A DNA stretch of 25,536 bases from JAYEKL01 sp034660995 (GTDB lineage: Bacteria; Patescibacteriota; Minisyncoccia; JAHIHE01; JAGLIN01), in the NCBI GenBank assembly GCA_034660995.1, contig JAYEKL010000009.1:1-25536 (forward strand), in the 5' to 3' direction. Below are positions 14,842 to 22,818 of this stretch, in pieces. The notes beneath the pieces were generated by a model that was not told where the DNA came from, did no database searches, and was given only the letters and a program-made list of their open reading frames with translations. Made by a program: the position numbers and the translations under genes. Every line of letters starts with the position of its first letter. The stretch's first letter is position 1.

Positions 14842-15120
14842 TTAATTTTTAACCTCTCCAAAACACCAACCCCTCCTCCTTCCCCATTTCTCAAAAGCAA
14901 AAGCAATATCGTCTAAATCGTGCTTCTGTTTCAAATGCCCGTGTTCGTCAAGTTTTTTTTCTCCGTTTTTATCAACTTCATAAATCTCATCCCCTGAATT
15001 ATCCTTGCCAGAATTTTCGCTCACCGCCATAAAAATTTTGTAATCATCAGTTTTATTTTTTAAATCTGTGTTTAAATGCTCGTCTAAAACCAGCATTTTC
15101 CGCATTTTTGTAATATACAA
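14842..15120 (-). pseudogene. hsdM: C-terminal remnant of a type I restriction methyltransferase
   Basis: A 92-residue reading with no methyltransferase core. MRKMLVLDEHLNTDLKNK, GDEIYEVDKNGEKKLDEHGH and HDLDDIAFAFEKWG match the C-terminal end of HsdM N6-adenine methyltransferases. The 5' part of the gene (AdoMet and NPPY motifs) is gone. The break is at a repeat, TTTTGTATATTACRAAAAT, that recurs at 15427. The end (RRRGWCFGEVKN) differs from the usual tail and probably reflects a one-base shift compared with the second copy at 13199-13267. An ORF start at 15120 (TTG) has no meaning for translation. Confidence 0.65.
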
Positions 15121-15500
15121 AAGATTCTGAACTAAATTTGTCCTGAGCCCATTCGGCTATCGCTCAGGACAGGCTTGTTGAATGGATTCAGACAAAGAAG
15201 GTTTAGATTGTCATCTTGAGCGACAATAGGAGCCGAAAGATCTGTAAACGGGGAAATGATTTGTTAAAAACAGACTAACTTGAAAACAAAATTATAGTGT
15301 GTTTACAGATCTCTCCATTTCGCTACCGCTCCAGTCGAGACGACAACTACACATTCAGAATATTTCTGTTTCCTTTTTTAACCGAGTCAATTTTCCGTTT
15401 TGTTTCTGAATTAGGCTCTGTCTATATTTTCGTAATATACAAAAGATTCCGAACTAAGCTTGTCCTAAGCGATAGCCGAATGGATTTAGAATGACAACTA
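15106..15500. repeat. Dispersed repeat cluster between smc and the hsdM remnant
   Basis: This roughly 400-bp non-coding stretch holds several repeats. A direct repeat with GTAATATACAAAAGATTC occurs at 15106-15135 and 15427-15456. A perfect 10-bp hairpin lies at 15139-15148 with 15162-15171 (TGTCCTGAGC/GCTCAGGACA). Inverted copies of a unit ending AGATCTGTAAAC lie at 15208-15249 and 15301-15347. The same units recur near 22970-23150. No gene is supported here. Confidence 0.65.
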
Positions 15501-15528
15501 CACATGAGGGGAATTAATTGAAAATTAT

Positions 15529-17796
15529 TTATTCCCCCATCTCATTTAACTTCAACGAAATAATCTTTGACACGCCATCATCGTGCATTGTTACTCCGTA
15601 CAAAACTCCCGCTTGTTGCATCATTTCTCGGTTGTGAGTTATCATTATAAATTGAGTTTTAGAAGAAATATCTTTTATAATGTCGGACAAACGAGAAGAG
15701 TTTGCTTCATCAAGCGCGGCGTCAATTTCGTCAAGAACCGAAAAAGGAGGAGGGTTGTTGGAAATAATCGCAAATAAAATCGCAATTGAAGCAAGCGCTC
15801 TTTCGCCACCCGAAAGCATATCCAGACTACTTATTTTTTTTCCTGGAGGAACCGCGTTAATTTCAATACCAGCAATTCTTTGTTGTTTTTCTTCTTTCTC
15901 TACTAATTTTTCATCAACTTCTCCACCTTCTATACCCTCATCCTTCTTCTCTTTTAATGCTGAATATTTTATAGATAATCCCGCTTTTCCACCTCCAAAA
16001 ATAATCTTAAAATATCTATTAAATTCTTCATTGATTCTCTTGAAAGAACCTTTGAATATCTTTTCAATCTTTTCATCAAGCTCTTTTATTACTTCCCTTA
16101 ATGAATCAGAGGCTTTTAAAAGATCTTCTGACTGAGCTGAAAGAAACTCAAATCTGGTCTTAGTTTCTTCATATTCCTCAACAATAAGCGGATCAATTCC
16201 TCCAATCTGTTCAAATTGAGATTTCAATTTTCTGATTTTTGATCGACATTCTTCTTGATTAAAATATTCTGGATTTTCAATTTGCTCAATCTTTCCACTC
16301 TCAATCTTATCCATAAATTCATTATCTTTAAATTCATCTTTAATCTCATTTATCAAATCTTCTTTACGAACTTCAAATTTTGCCAATTCAATATTCGCTT
16401 GATTTAAATTATCTTTAAACCTGTTCATTTCATCTTGTTTTATTTGCAATTCTCTTTCTAATTTAAAAAACACCTGCCTTCTGTCCTGCTCTTTTTTATT
16501 TAATTCATAAATCCTTTCTTTAACCTTTGTATACTCTTTGTTATATTCATGAATCTTATCTAAAACCACAGCTTCCTCCGCTTTTAATTTTTTAAGATTG
16601 CTATCATCAAATTCAACTTCCTTCTTAGATTGACTCACCTTCCCATCTTCAACTTCTTTTAAAAGATTTTCTACATTACCCTTTACCTTTATTCCTTCTT
16701 CGCGAACTAATTTAACATTATCTAAATTACTTAAATTTTCTATCATATTAAGAAACTTATCATATACAGAAATTATACTAGAAAGTTTTTCCTTAACATA
16801 TCCTAAATTTATTGGCAAATACTCTATACTTCTTAATTTTTCTTCTTTTTCTTTTTCAATCTGAATTCTACCTTCTATTATAGAAAGATTTTTCTGAAAA
16901 TCATTTATAATTTCCTGTGAAGAATCTGCCTCTTTCTGAAGATTAGCAAATTCCGTAGAATAAGTGTCATTATTATTCTCACTGCCAGACAGATTGCTTT
17001 TTATCTTAGCTATCTCTTTGGAATATTCCTCAATCTTTTTTTCTAATTCTTCTCTTTGCGCATAATATTTTTTATTATTCTGATTAAGATTAAGCCAAAT
17101 ATTTGAAAATAGTTTTTCTTGTTCTGTTTTTAAACCTTCTTCCACTTCTCCTCTTTTTTGCGCTCTTGACGCTTGTCTTCTAAGAGAGGTTAGTCTTGGC
17201 TCAATTTCTCGCAAAAGATCTGTGACACGCTCTAAATTTCTTTTTGTCGCTTCAAGCTTATTTATAGTTTGCTGTTTCTTTATCTGAAATCTGCGAACAC
17301 CTGTCGCTTCTTCAAAAATAACCATTCTTTCTGCCGGCGTTGCCGATAGAATTGAGTCAGCCATTCCTTGATTTATAACACAATACCCCCTCTGACTTAC
17401 TCCAGATTTTGCGAGTAAATCAATTATATCAGAAAGTCTAACACGGCTCTTGTTAATCAAATACTCACTATCCCCATTTCTAAAAAGCTTTCTGGTAATA
17501 ACAACTTCTTCATAATCAATTGGAATTTTTTTATCGCTATTATCCAAAAACAAAGAAACGACAGCGGCGCTCATTTTTGCCTTTTTGTCGCTTCCCGTAA
17601 AAATAACATCTTCGCCCCTTTTCCCGCGCAAGCTTTTCATACTCTGCTCGCCCAGCACCCATTTCACAGCATCAGCAACATTTGATTTCCCAGAGCCATT
17701 CGGCCCTACTATAGCAGTAACACCTCTGGGAAAATCCAAAACAGTCTTATTGGCAAAAGACTTAAACCCAGTTGTTTCAAGTTTTTTTAGATACAT
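15529..17796 (-). CDS. smc: SMC-type chromosome-segregation ATPase lacking a hinge
   Basis: DNA-organising ATPase of the condensin type. Both ATPase half-sites are present and typical: Walker A GPNGSGKS (31-38) with SLRGKRGEDVIFTGS, and the C-terminal signature LSGGERA (661-667) with Walker B VLDEIDAAL (687-695) and ITHNREMM. Long charged coiled coils occupy about 170-320 and 390-560. Bacterial SMC proteins are usually near 1,150-1,190 residues with a globular hinge in the middle. Here, at 755 residues, only a short helical stretch (about 326-386, YLPINLGYVKEKL onwards) sits between the coils, and no hinge motifs are visible. The reading frame is unbroken, so this is not an obvious deletion. 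ATG start at 17796. No ScpA or ScpB gene is nearby. Confidence 0.9.
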   Translation of the reverse strand: MYLKKLETTGFKSFANKTVLDFPRGVTAIVGPNGSGKSNVADAVKWVLGEQSMKSLRGKRGEDVIFTGSDKKAKMSAAVVSLFLDNSDKKIPIDYEEVVITRKLFRNGDSEYLINKSRVRLSDIIDLLAKSGVSQRGYCVINQGMADSILSATPAERMVIFEEATGVRRFQIKKQQTINKLEATKRNLERVTDLLREIEPRLTSLRRQASRAQKRGEVEEGLKTEQEKLFSNIWLNLNQNNKKYYAQREELEKKIEEYSKEIAKIKSNLSGSENNNDTYSTEFANLQKEADSSQEIINDFQKNLSIIEGRIQIEKEKEEKLRSIEYLPINLGYVKEKLSSIISVYDKFLNMIENLSNLDNVKLVREEGIKVKGNVENLLKEVEDGKVSQSKKEVEFDDSNLKKLKAEEAVVLDKIHEYNKEYTKVKERIYELNKKEQDRRQVFFKLERELQIKQDEMNRFKDNLNQANIELAKFEVRKEDLINEIKDEFKDNEFMDKIESGKIEQIENPEYFNQEECRSKIRKLKSQFEQIGGIDPLIVEEYEETKTRFEFLSAQSEDLLKASDSLREVIKELDEKIEKIFKGSFKRINEEFNRYFKIIFGGGKAGLSIKYSALKEKKDEGIEGGEVDEKLVEKEEKQQRIAGIEINAVPPGKKISSLDMLSGGERALASIAILFAIISNNPPPFSVLDEIDAALDEANSSRLSDIIKDISSKTQFIMITHNREMMQQAGVLYGVTMHDDGVSKIISLKLNEMGE

Positions 17797-17831
17797 TGAA
17801 TTAAATTGTTATATTGTTTTGTTTTAATATT

Positions 17832-18440
17832 TTACTCTAAAATTCCATCCAAATTTACATCGTATAATATTTGCTCTTGCAACAAACGATAATTTATAAT
17901 TTCATTTTCTTCAAACCAATGACTGATTTCCATTTCAGCTTCTTCTACTGAACCTGACGCATGTATTAAATTTCTAACTGACCGTTTATCCGTATCAGAT
18001 ATTTGATACGAATCCAAAACAAAGTCTCCGCGAATTGTTCCAACATCGGATGTAAGAGGTTCTGTGCCTCCAGTTATTTTTCTTACAATTTTAACTGCAT
18101 GAACGCCCTTCCAAATCATAACAATTACCGGACCGCTAGTCATATATTTTTTGAGATTTTCAAGAATTACAGCTGTAATTTCCAACGGATCTTCTGACGG
18201 CGGCTTAAGTCCTTTTTTCTTATAGCTTGCGATTGTTTTTTCACCAGTAACTCTTCTCCAATTAGAATCAAGAGTGTAATGCTTTTCTATATGATCTTTA
18301 GATGGCACTGCCATCTTAATTGCCACTAATTTAAGTCCAAGCCTTTCATAGCGCTTAATAATCTCACCCATTAATGACCTTTGAATCCCGTCTGGCTTAA
18401 TAATTACAAGTGTTCTTTCTTCCTTGAGATGATTTTCCAT
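17832..18440 (-). CDS. ndk: Nucleoside diphosphate kinase, extended form
   Basis: Transfers the gamma phosphate between nucleoside triphosphates and diphosphates through a phosphohistidine, balancing NTP and dNTP pools. The 202-residue protein keeps IIKPDGIQR (K15), TSGPV (101-105), GTIRGDF (134-140) and the catalytic NLIHASGS (H160). It is about 60 residues longer than the usual 140. One extra stretch of about 30 residues (56-98) precedes TSGPV, a short insert (143-153) comes before the histidine, and a C-terminal tail follows. ATG start at 18440. Such long forms are known in several uncultured lineages. It lies 35 bp upstream of smc. Confidence 0.95.
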   Translation of the reverse strand: MENHLKEERTLVIIKPDGIQRSLMGEIIKRYERLGLKLVAIKMAVPSKDHIEKHYTLDSNWRRVTGEKTIASYKKKGLKPPSEDPLEITAVILENLKKYMTSGPVIVMIWKGVHAVKIVRKITGGTEPLTSDVGTIRGDFVLDSYQISDTDKRSVRNLIHASGSVEEAEMEISHWFEENEIINYRLLQEQILYDVNLDGILE

Positions 18441-18533
18441 AGTTTTTAAAATTATTTGATTATAGTCTCTTTATATCATAATTTTCACAATTAGGCAATT
18501 ATTAGCCGTTTTTTAACCATTTTTTACGAGTCT

Positions 18534-19430
18534 CTAAAATTCTAATACCCAATCCCCTGTTTTATCTGTCCTAAAAATCTCAATACTCATATTTTTCAAA
18601 CGATTTAATAATTCTTCCGCAGGATGTCCGTAACTGTTTTTACCAACAGAAATTATAGCTTTTTCCGGATTAACCGCCCGCAAAAATTCATTTGAAGTCG
18701 CGTATTTGCTTCCATGATGTGATACTTTTAATATTTTTGCCTTAACGTTAATATTTTTATTAAGCAGTTCTTTTTCAACCGGAAAACCAGCATCACCTGT
18801 CAATAAAATAGAATTGTCATTCTGTCCGCCAGCTGGCGGATTCAGAATCCTTTGACTTTTATCACTATTCTTTTTTATTTTAAACAAACTATCATCAATA
18901 ACAAGCCTCAAAACAATTGACGCGTCATTGCTATTTTTAACTTCTTTGCCTTCTAAATTTTCAAAAGGATATAAAACAGCCATTTCTATATTTCCCGCCT
19001 TTATTCTCTGTCCAAATTCTGCATATTTCACAGGAATATTTTTTTCTTCAATCAATCTATCCCATTCCTCGCAAATAGCTTTTTCACACTCTATTCCAGT
19101 TTCCAAAACCCGCTCAACTTCATAATATTTCAAAACTTCAACCAATCCTCCCATATGATCTTTGTCTGGATGCGTCATAATTACAAGTTCAATTTTACGA
19201 TCATAAAACGGCAGGTGCTCTCCAAGCTTATCTAGAATATCTTTCCCATCTCCTCCATCTATTAAAATTTGCAAGTCATCTCCAGCATTTATTAATGCCG
19301 AATCTCCTTGTCCAATATCAAGAAAAATTATTTCTGGAGCTTGAATCGGTTTTTGCTGATAAAAAGCAATCACTGCAAAAATATTGAAGAGAAATAAAGA
19401 TATTAAAATTAAATATAAATATTTTTTCAT
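18534..19430 (-). CDS. ComEC-type metallo-beta-lactamase protein (split ComEC C-terminal half)
   Basis: Secreted or membrane-anchored hydrolase that corresponds to the C-terminal domain of ComEC and is thought to process incoming DNA at the surface. One N-terminal membrane segment (residues 3-24 from ATG 19430) is followed by the MBL fold with THPDKDH (86-92), LTGDAG (210-215) and SHHGS (237-241). I choose ATG 19430 (298 residues). The upstream TTG at 19460 overlaps the divergent gene's -35 box. Residues 194-205 (RILNPPAGGQND) are an in-frame translation of a dispersed palindrome. The channel half of ComEC is encoded at 20288-21751, across one opposite-strand gene. Confidence 0.88.
   Translation of the reverse strand: MKKYLYLILISLFLFNIFAVIAFYQQKPIQAPEIIFLDIGQGDSALINAGDDLQILIDGGDGKDILDKLGEHLPFYDRKIELVIMTHPDKDHMGGLVEVLKYYEVERVLETGIECEKAICEEWDRLIEEKNIPVKYAEFGQRIKAGNIEMAVLYPFENLEGKEVKNSNDASIVLRLVIDDSLFKIKKNSDKSQRILNPPAGGQNDNSILLTGDAGFPVEKELLNKNINVKAKILKVSHHGSKYATSNEFLRAVNPEKAIISVGKNSYGHPAEELLNRLKNMSIEIFRTDKTGDWVLEF
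18816..18851. repeat. Dispersed CCGCCAGCTGGCGG palindrome inside the MBL gene
   Basis: The core TCCGCCAGCTGGCGGA (18825-18840) is a perfect 16-bp palindrome with ATTCTG/CAGAAT arms. It is in phase with the gene and adds about 12 residues in a loop just before LLTGDAG without breaking the frame. It belongs to the family at 111-120 and 9463-9492. Confidence 0.75.
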
Positions 19431-19453
19431 TTGATCATTTAAATAGCTTTTAA

Positions 19454-19482
19454 TTGACAATTATCTAGAATATCGTTATTCT
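19454..19482 (+). promoter_or_regulatory. Promoter of the plus-strand gene
   Basis: Perfect -35 TTGACA (19454-19459), a 17-bp spacer, and a weaker -10 TATTCT (19477-19482). An AAGGGA Shine-Dalgarno site (19494-19499) follows, 5 bp before ATG 19505. It lies in the short gap between the divergent MBL gene and the plus-strand gene. Confidence 0.6.
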
Positions 19483-19504
19483 ATTATTATCAAAAGGGAA
19501 AGAG

Positions 19505-20239
19505 ATGATAATTATGGCAAAACAAAACTACTACAGAGTTGAGATATGGAGCGCCGGAGGAGTTATAAAAAGGAAGGAGATCAGAGATGTTCTAAGAATC
19601 CAGCACAGATACGACGGGATGCGAGAACATATCACAAGATTAATAATACACAAAAGAGACGACAATAAACTAAAGTTAATAGATTTTACTGATCTAGATA
19701 TAGCAATCGTAACATATCTAAAGGTTATGAGCCTTGAAGAAATAGACAACGAGCTAATTAGCAAAGTTTTCTTCACAAATGGGGAACTAGAAGAAAAAAG
19801 CGCTTCTAAAGAATTGTCCCTTGGAGATATGATTTCAGAAGCTACTACGCCAAAATATGTTGAAATACATGGTTTTCAAGCCACGAGTAAGGAAAAAATG
19901 ACTACCATAAGAAATGTATTAAAAATACAAAATTATGATACTCCCACAGGAAAAATAAAAAGGATAGTATATAAAGAAGGAGATAAGTTCTGCTTTGCTG
20001 AATTCCCAAAAGAAGATTTTACTTTCTTCTATTACTATTCAACGGAAAAAACTTTAGAGGAGTTTGATACAGAATTTGCAGAGCAACTAAAGAACAAACT
20101 AAAAGTTAACGCTTCGAAAAAAGGTTTCTCCGACATATTCGACGAAGACGGAAAAATCGATGATGACTGTTTCGACTATAGTGAAGATAAGGTAAATAAA
20201 AAAAGGCCAATAAAAGATAACGAGATAATGTTTGGCTAA
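19505..20239 (+). CDS. Unknown protein with an internally duplicated domain
   Basis: The only plus-strand gene of the window, 244 residues, not recognised. It appears to contain two copies of a unit of about 60 residues, at 10-72 and 117-178. Both start with VEI, carry IRDVLRIQ / IRNVLKIQ, then a basic turn (TRLIIHKRDD / KRIVYKEGD) and an aromatic or hydrophobic end (IVTYL / FFYYY). The C-terminal 40 residues are acidic and lysine-rich, likely flexible. There is no signal peptide or membrane segment, so it is probably cytoplasmic. It has its own promoter, a good AAGGGA ribosome site, and a terminator, so it is a monocistronic unit. It lies between the two halves of ComEC, divergent from one and convergent with the other. 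A regulatory or structural role is possible, but none is assigned. Confidence 0.75.
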   Translation: MIIMAKQNYYRVEIWSAGGVIKRKEIRDVLRIQHRYDGMREHITRLIIHKRDDNKLKLIDFTDLDIAIVTYLKVMSLEEIDNELISKVFFTNGELEEKSASKELSLGDMISEATTPKYVEIHGFQATSKEKMTTIRNVLKIQNYDTPTGKIKRIVYKEGDKFCFAEFPKEDFTFFYYYSTEKTLEEFDTEFAEQLKNKLKVNASKKGFSDIFDEDGKIDDDCFDYSEDKVNKKRPIKDNEIMFG

Positions 20240-20256
20240 AACAATAAGTATCTTGT

Positions 20257-20289
20257 CTCAGATTCAATTATATTCTGAGGCTTTTTTTT
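20257..20289 (+). terminator. Rho-independent terminator after the plus-strand gene
   Basis: CTCAGA (20257-20262) pairs with TCTGAG (20274-20279) and is followed by GC and eight T residues (20282-20289). It is 18 bp after the stop codon of the plus-strand gene and directly abuts the end of the convergent comEC gene. Confidence 0.8.
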
Positions 20290-21751
20290 ATTTATACTTT
20301 TTGCTTTTATAACTAATTAACAAGACTAGAATTAAATAATAAATTACTATAAACCAAATACTTAGGTTTTCAAAACTTAAATACCCAAAATCAAAACTAG
20401 CAAAAATTTTTATTACTTCAACTTGATAAAATAAAATAAAATGTATCGGCCAAGCCAATATTTGCGCAACAGATAAATTCGCAAAACCGACAACAATAAG
20501 CAAAAGTCCACCAAGCATAACAATCGGCACAAATGGCAAAATAAGAATATTAGCAAAAACAGAAAGCAAGGAAAAGTTTCCAAAATTGCTAATAATAATC
20601 GGCAAAGTCGCAATCTGCGCTGAAATCGTTATCAAAAACATTGTCTTGATCTTTAAACGGTCAGAATATTTTTTAAAATAAAGATCAAACTTTGGAAATA
20701 TATAAATTATACCGAGAACAGCAGCAAATGAAAGCTGGAAACCAGTGTCGTATCGCAATAAATTCGGACTAAATAAAAGCATTAAAACTCCCGCAAAAAC
20801 AATCGCGTTCCCAGCATTTTTAAGCCGTCCGATTCTTTCTGCAAGTAGCGCTAAACTTGCCATTATCATTGCGCGAACAGCTGATGAAGGAAATCCAACC
20901 AAAATTACAAAAAATATTATTCCCAAAAGAGCAAAATAAAACGCATGATTTCTATTTAATCCAATGGCAAGCAAAATATACATCAACGCTAAACCAACAA
21001 TCGCCATATGCATTCCAGAAATAGCAATAATATGCCTTGTGCCTGTCTTATTAAAAGTTTCTAGAACCTCTTCATTGATATCAGATTTTATCGCCAGTGT
21101 CATTGCGCTAATAATTCCCGCTTGTGGCTGGAAAAATATCTTTTTAATCAAGTTATCAGACTGTTTTCTAAGCTTTGAAACCTGCGCGTAAAAACCTGAT
21201 TCATTTTCTCTTTCTAGCGTTATATCTGAATAATACATAACATAATAGATCTCACGCGCTAACAAATAATTTCTATATTCAAATCCTTCAAAATCTTCTG
21301 GTATTTTTACTTTTCCATCTACTTCAATTATATCACCAAGATCATATTCGGGATACCGATCAGTATAAATAATTATTTTTCCTTTTATCTCCTTGTCATT
21401 TGTTTTATCCTTAACATCTTCAATGATTATTTTTTGCTTGCCATTCCTTATTTCTGGCATCAAAGAGATTTTTCCACTGATTGAAATTTCTTTATTATTC
21501 AGTTCATCAATCTTTAAAATATCTACTTTATTTAATTTTTCGCTTTCAACTCTTGCAAATCCCAATAAAATAAAAATAAGCAGTAGAAACAATACTTTTA
21601 ATTTTTTATTTTTTTTAAATAAAAAAACAAGCGCAATGGAAAATCCCGCTAGTAAAAACAAAATCCAAACTTGAATTGAGAAATAAGAACCAAAAAATAT
21701 CCCAAAAATAAATGCAATACAAAACAGCAAAAAATATTTTGATCTAGTCAT
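20288..21751 (-). CDS. comEC: ComEC/Rec2 competence channel protein (split, no MBL domain)
   Basis: Inner-membrane channel for uptake of single-stranded DNA during transformation. It has two or three N-terminal membrane segments (up to about 67), then a beta-rich DUF4131-type segment (about 88-165). The competence domain follows, with HIIAISGMH (240-248 from ATG 21751) and multiple membrane helices to the C-terminus. Typical one-piece ComEC is near 750 residues and ends in a metallo-beta-lactamase domain; here that domain is the separate protein at 18534-19430. I choose ATG 21751 (487 residues), since the TTG at 21760 is less likely. The start overlaps the DUF167 gene stop by 8 bp (ATGACTAG), so the two are translationally coupled. 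Confidence 0.92.
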   Translation of the reverse strand: MTRSKYFLLFCIAFIFGIFFGSYFSIQVWILFLLAGFSIALVFLFKKNKKLKVLFLLLIFILLGFARVESEKLNKVDILKIDELNNKEISISGKISLMPEIRNGKQKIIIEDVKDKTNDKEIKGKIIIYTDRYPEYDLGDIIEVDGKVKIPEDFEGFEYRNYLLAREIYYVMYYSDITLERENESGFYAQVSKLRKQSDNLIKKIFFQPQAGIISAMTLAIKSDINEEVLETFNKTGTRHIIAISGMHMAIVGLALMYILLAIGLNRNHAFYFALLGIIFFVILVGFPSSAVRAMIMASLALLAERIGRLKNAGNAIVFAGVLMLLFSPNLLRYDTGFQLSFAAVLGIIYIFPKFDLYFKKYSDRLKIKTMFLITISAQIATLPIIISNFGNFSLLSVFANILILPFVPIVMLGGLLLIVVGFANLSVAQILAWPIHFILFYQVEVIKIFASFDFGYLSFENLSIWFIVIYYLILVLLISYKSKKYK

Positions 21752-22013
21752 TAATCTCAATTATTTTCTTCTTGTTCTTCTCACCAACAATAATATTAAT
21801 CTTACTCTTGCTAACATTTAATTCTTTTGCTAATAATTTTATCAATTCCTTATTTGCTTTGCCATCTATTGGAACTGCGGTAAGATAAACTTTTAATTCT
21901 GGCAACCTATCAATACTATTGTCTTTGAATTTAAAACCCGATTGATCCAAATCATCAATTCTTAAAACTTCATTTCTAGAAGCTCTTGTAATAACTTTGC
22001 ATTTGAATTTCAT
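21744..22013 (-). CDS. DUF167 (YggU-like) protein
   Basis: Small conserved protein of about 89 residues, family DUF167, function unknown. The C-terminal signature is clear: GKANKELIKLLAKELNVSKS and then IIVGEKNKKKIIEI, which matches the usual pattern of this family. A start at ATG 22013 (MKFKCKV) is favoured; the upstream TTG 22034 would add seven residues from repeat sequence. It overlaps comEC by 8 bp, so it is the first gene of a two-gene operon with comEC. Confidence 0.85.
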   Translation of the reverse strand: MKFKCKVITRASRNEVLRIDDLDQSGFKFKDNSIDRLPELKVYLTAVPIDGKANKELIKLLAKELNVSKSKINIIVGEKNKKKIIEIND

Positions 22014-22018
22014 GGACA

Positions 22019-22101
22019 AAGAATTATAAATCAAGAATTATAAATCAAGAACACATTATATTACTTTTATTCATAATTCTTAATTCGTGATTCTTAATTC
22101 A
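22019..22101. repeat. Short AT-rich repeats between nrdG and the DUF167 gene
   Basis: The 14-bp unit AATTATAAATCAAG is tandemly repeated (22022-22050). Related units, CATAATTCTTAATTC and GTGATTCTTAATTC, follow in the opposite orientation at 22072-22101. The stretch could form a hairpin or be a small repeat expansion. No gene is seen in it. Confidence 0.5.
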
Positions 22102-22818
22102 ATCCAGCACAACTACATTCCCGCAATACTTCTTCAACTTTTCAGACATTTTATCCAGCTCTTCTTTTTCATAAGGTTTTACCTTTTCAAAACCATTGTG
22201 TAAAGTTTTTTCTGGTCTAAAATTTTGAATTGAATAGCGGAACAATTTTGGAAAAATATTTTTGTCAATTTCATTTATCCAATCTATCATCTCATCAAAA
22301 TCCCCTTGATTCACATATCCAGGCAAAACCGTTGTTCTAAGCTCTAATTCGCTCTTACTATCTGTTATTAATTTTATGCTTCTTTCTATATTTTCTGTAA
22401 TATTATCTTTTGCCATAATTTTATATTTTTGAGGTGTTGTTTTTACATCTATTGCCCAATAATCAACCATGTTGTCCTTTATTAAACGAGAAACAATATC
22501 AGGATAAGATCCATTAGTATCAACCTTTACAAAAAATCCCATTTTTTTTATTTTTTTTACAAACTCTTTCAAATCAGGTTGTAAAGTCGGCTCTCCACCA
22601 GTTATACAAACTCCTTCTAAATCCCCTTTTCTTGATCTTAGAAATTTTAGAACATCATTCTCTTTGATTTCGTTTTCATGGTCAATTTTTTTCGGATCAA
22701 CAAGCTCTGGATTATGACAAAATGGACAATAGAAATTACATCCAATCGTAAAAATAACCGCAGCAATTTTTCCTGGATAATCTAACATCGTAAATTTTTG
22801 TAATCCACCAATAAACAT
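22099..22818 (-). CDS. nrdG: Anaerobic ribonucleotide reductase activase (radical SAM)
   Basis: Radical S-adenosylmethionine enzyme that installs the glycyl radical in NrdD. The 239-residue protein has the cluster motif CNFYCPFC (C27, C31, C34) and the SAM-binding CITGGEPTLQ (about 75-84). It follows the N-terminal GGLQKFTMLDYPGKIAAV pattern typical of NrdG-like activases. ATG start at 22818. It is encoded 370 bp downstream of nrdD on the same strand, but a repeat-filled gap lies between, and NrdD here has lost the domain that NrdG would act on. Partner identity follows from this neighbourhood. A glycyl-radical activase for another enzyme is a possible alternative. Confidence 0.88.
   Translation of the reverse strand: MFIGGLQKFTMLDYPGKIAAVIFTIGCNFYCPFCHNPELVDPKKIDHENEIKENDVLKFLRSRKGDLEGVCITGGEPTLQPDLKEFVKKIKKMGFFVKVDTNGSYPDIVSRLIKDNMVDYWAIDVKTTPQKYKIMAKDNITENIERSIKLITDSKSELELRTTVLPGYVNQGDFDEMIDWINEIDKNIFPKLFRYSIQNFRPEKTLHNGFEKVKPYEKEELDKMSEKLKKYCGNVVVLD

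Noticed and set aside
14832..14906. Longer N-terminus for the Fic protein starting at 14906
   Set aside because: The extra Gly-rich residues are the alternative frame of the hsdM remnant. ATG 14831 gives the normal Fic N-terminus.
15680..16135. 151-codon plus-strand ORF inside smc
   Set aside because: It is antisense to the conserved C-terminal SMC head and its adjoining coil; its Ser-rich composition comes from the reverse complement of Glu/Lys/Asp-rich codons.
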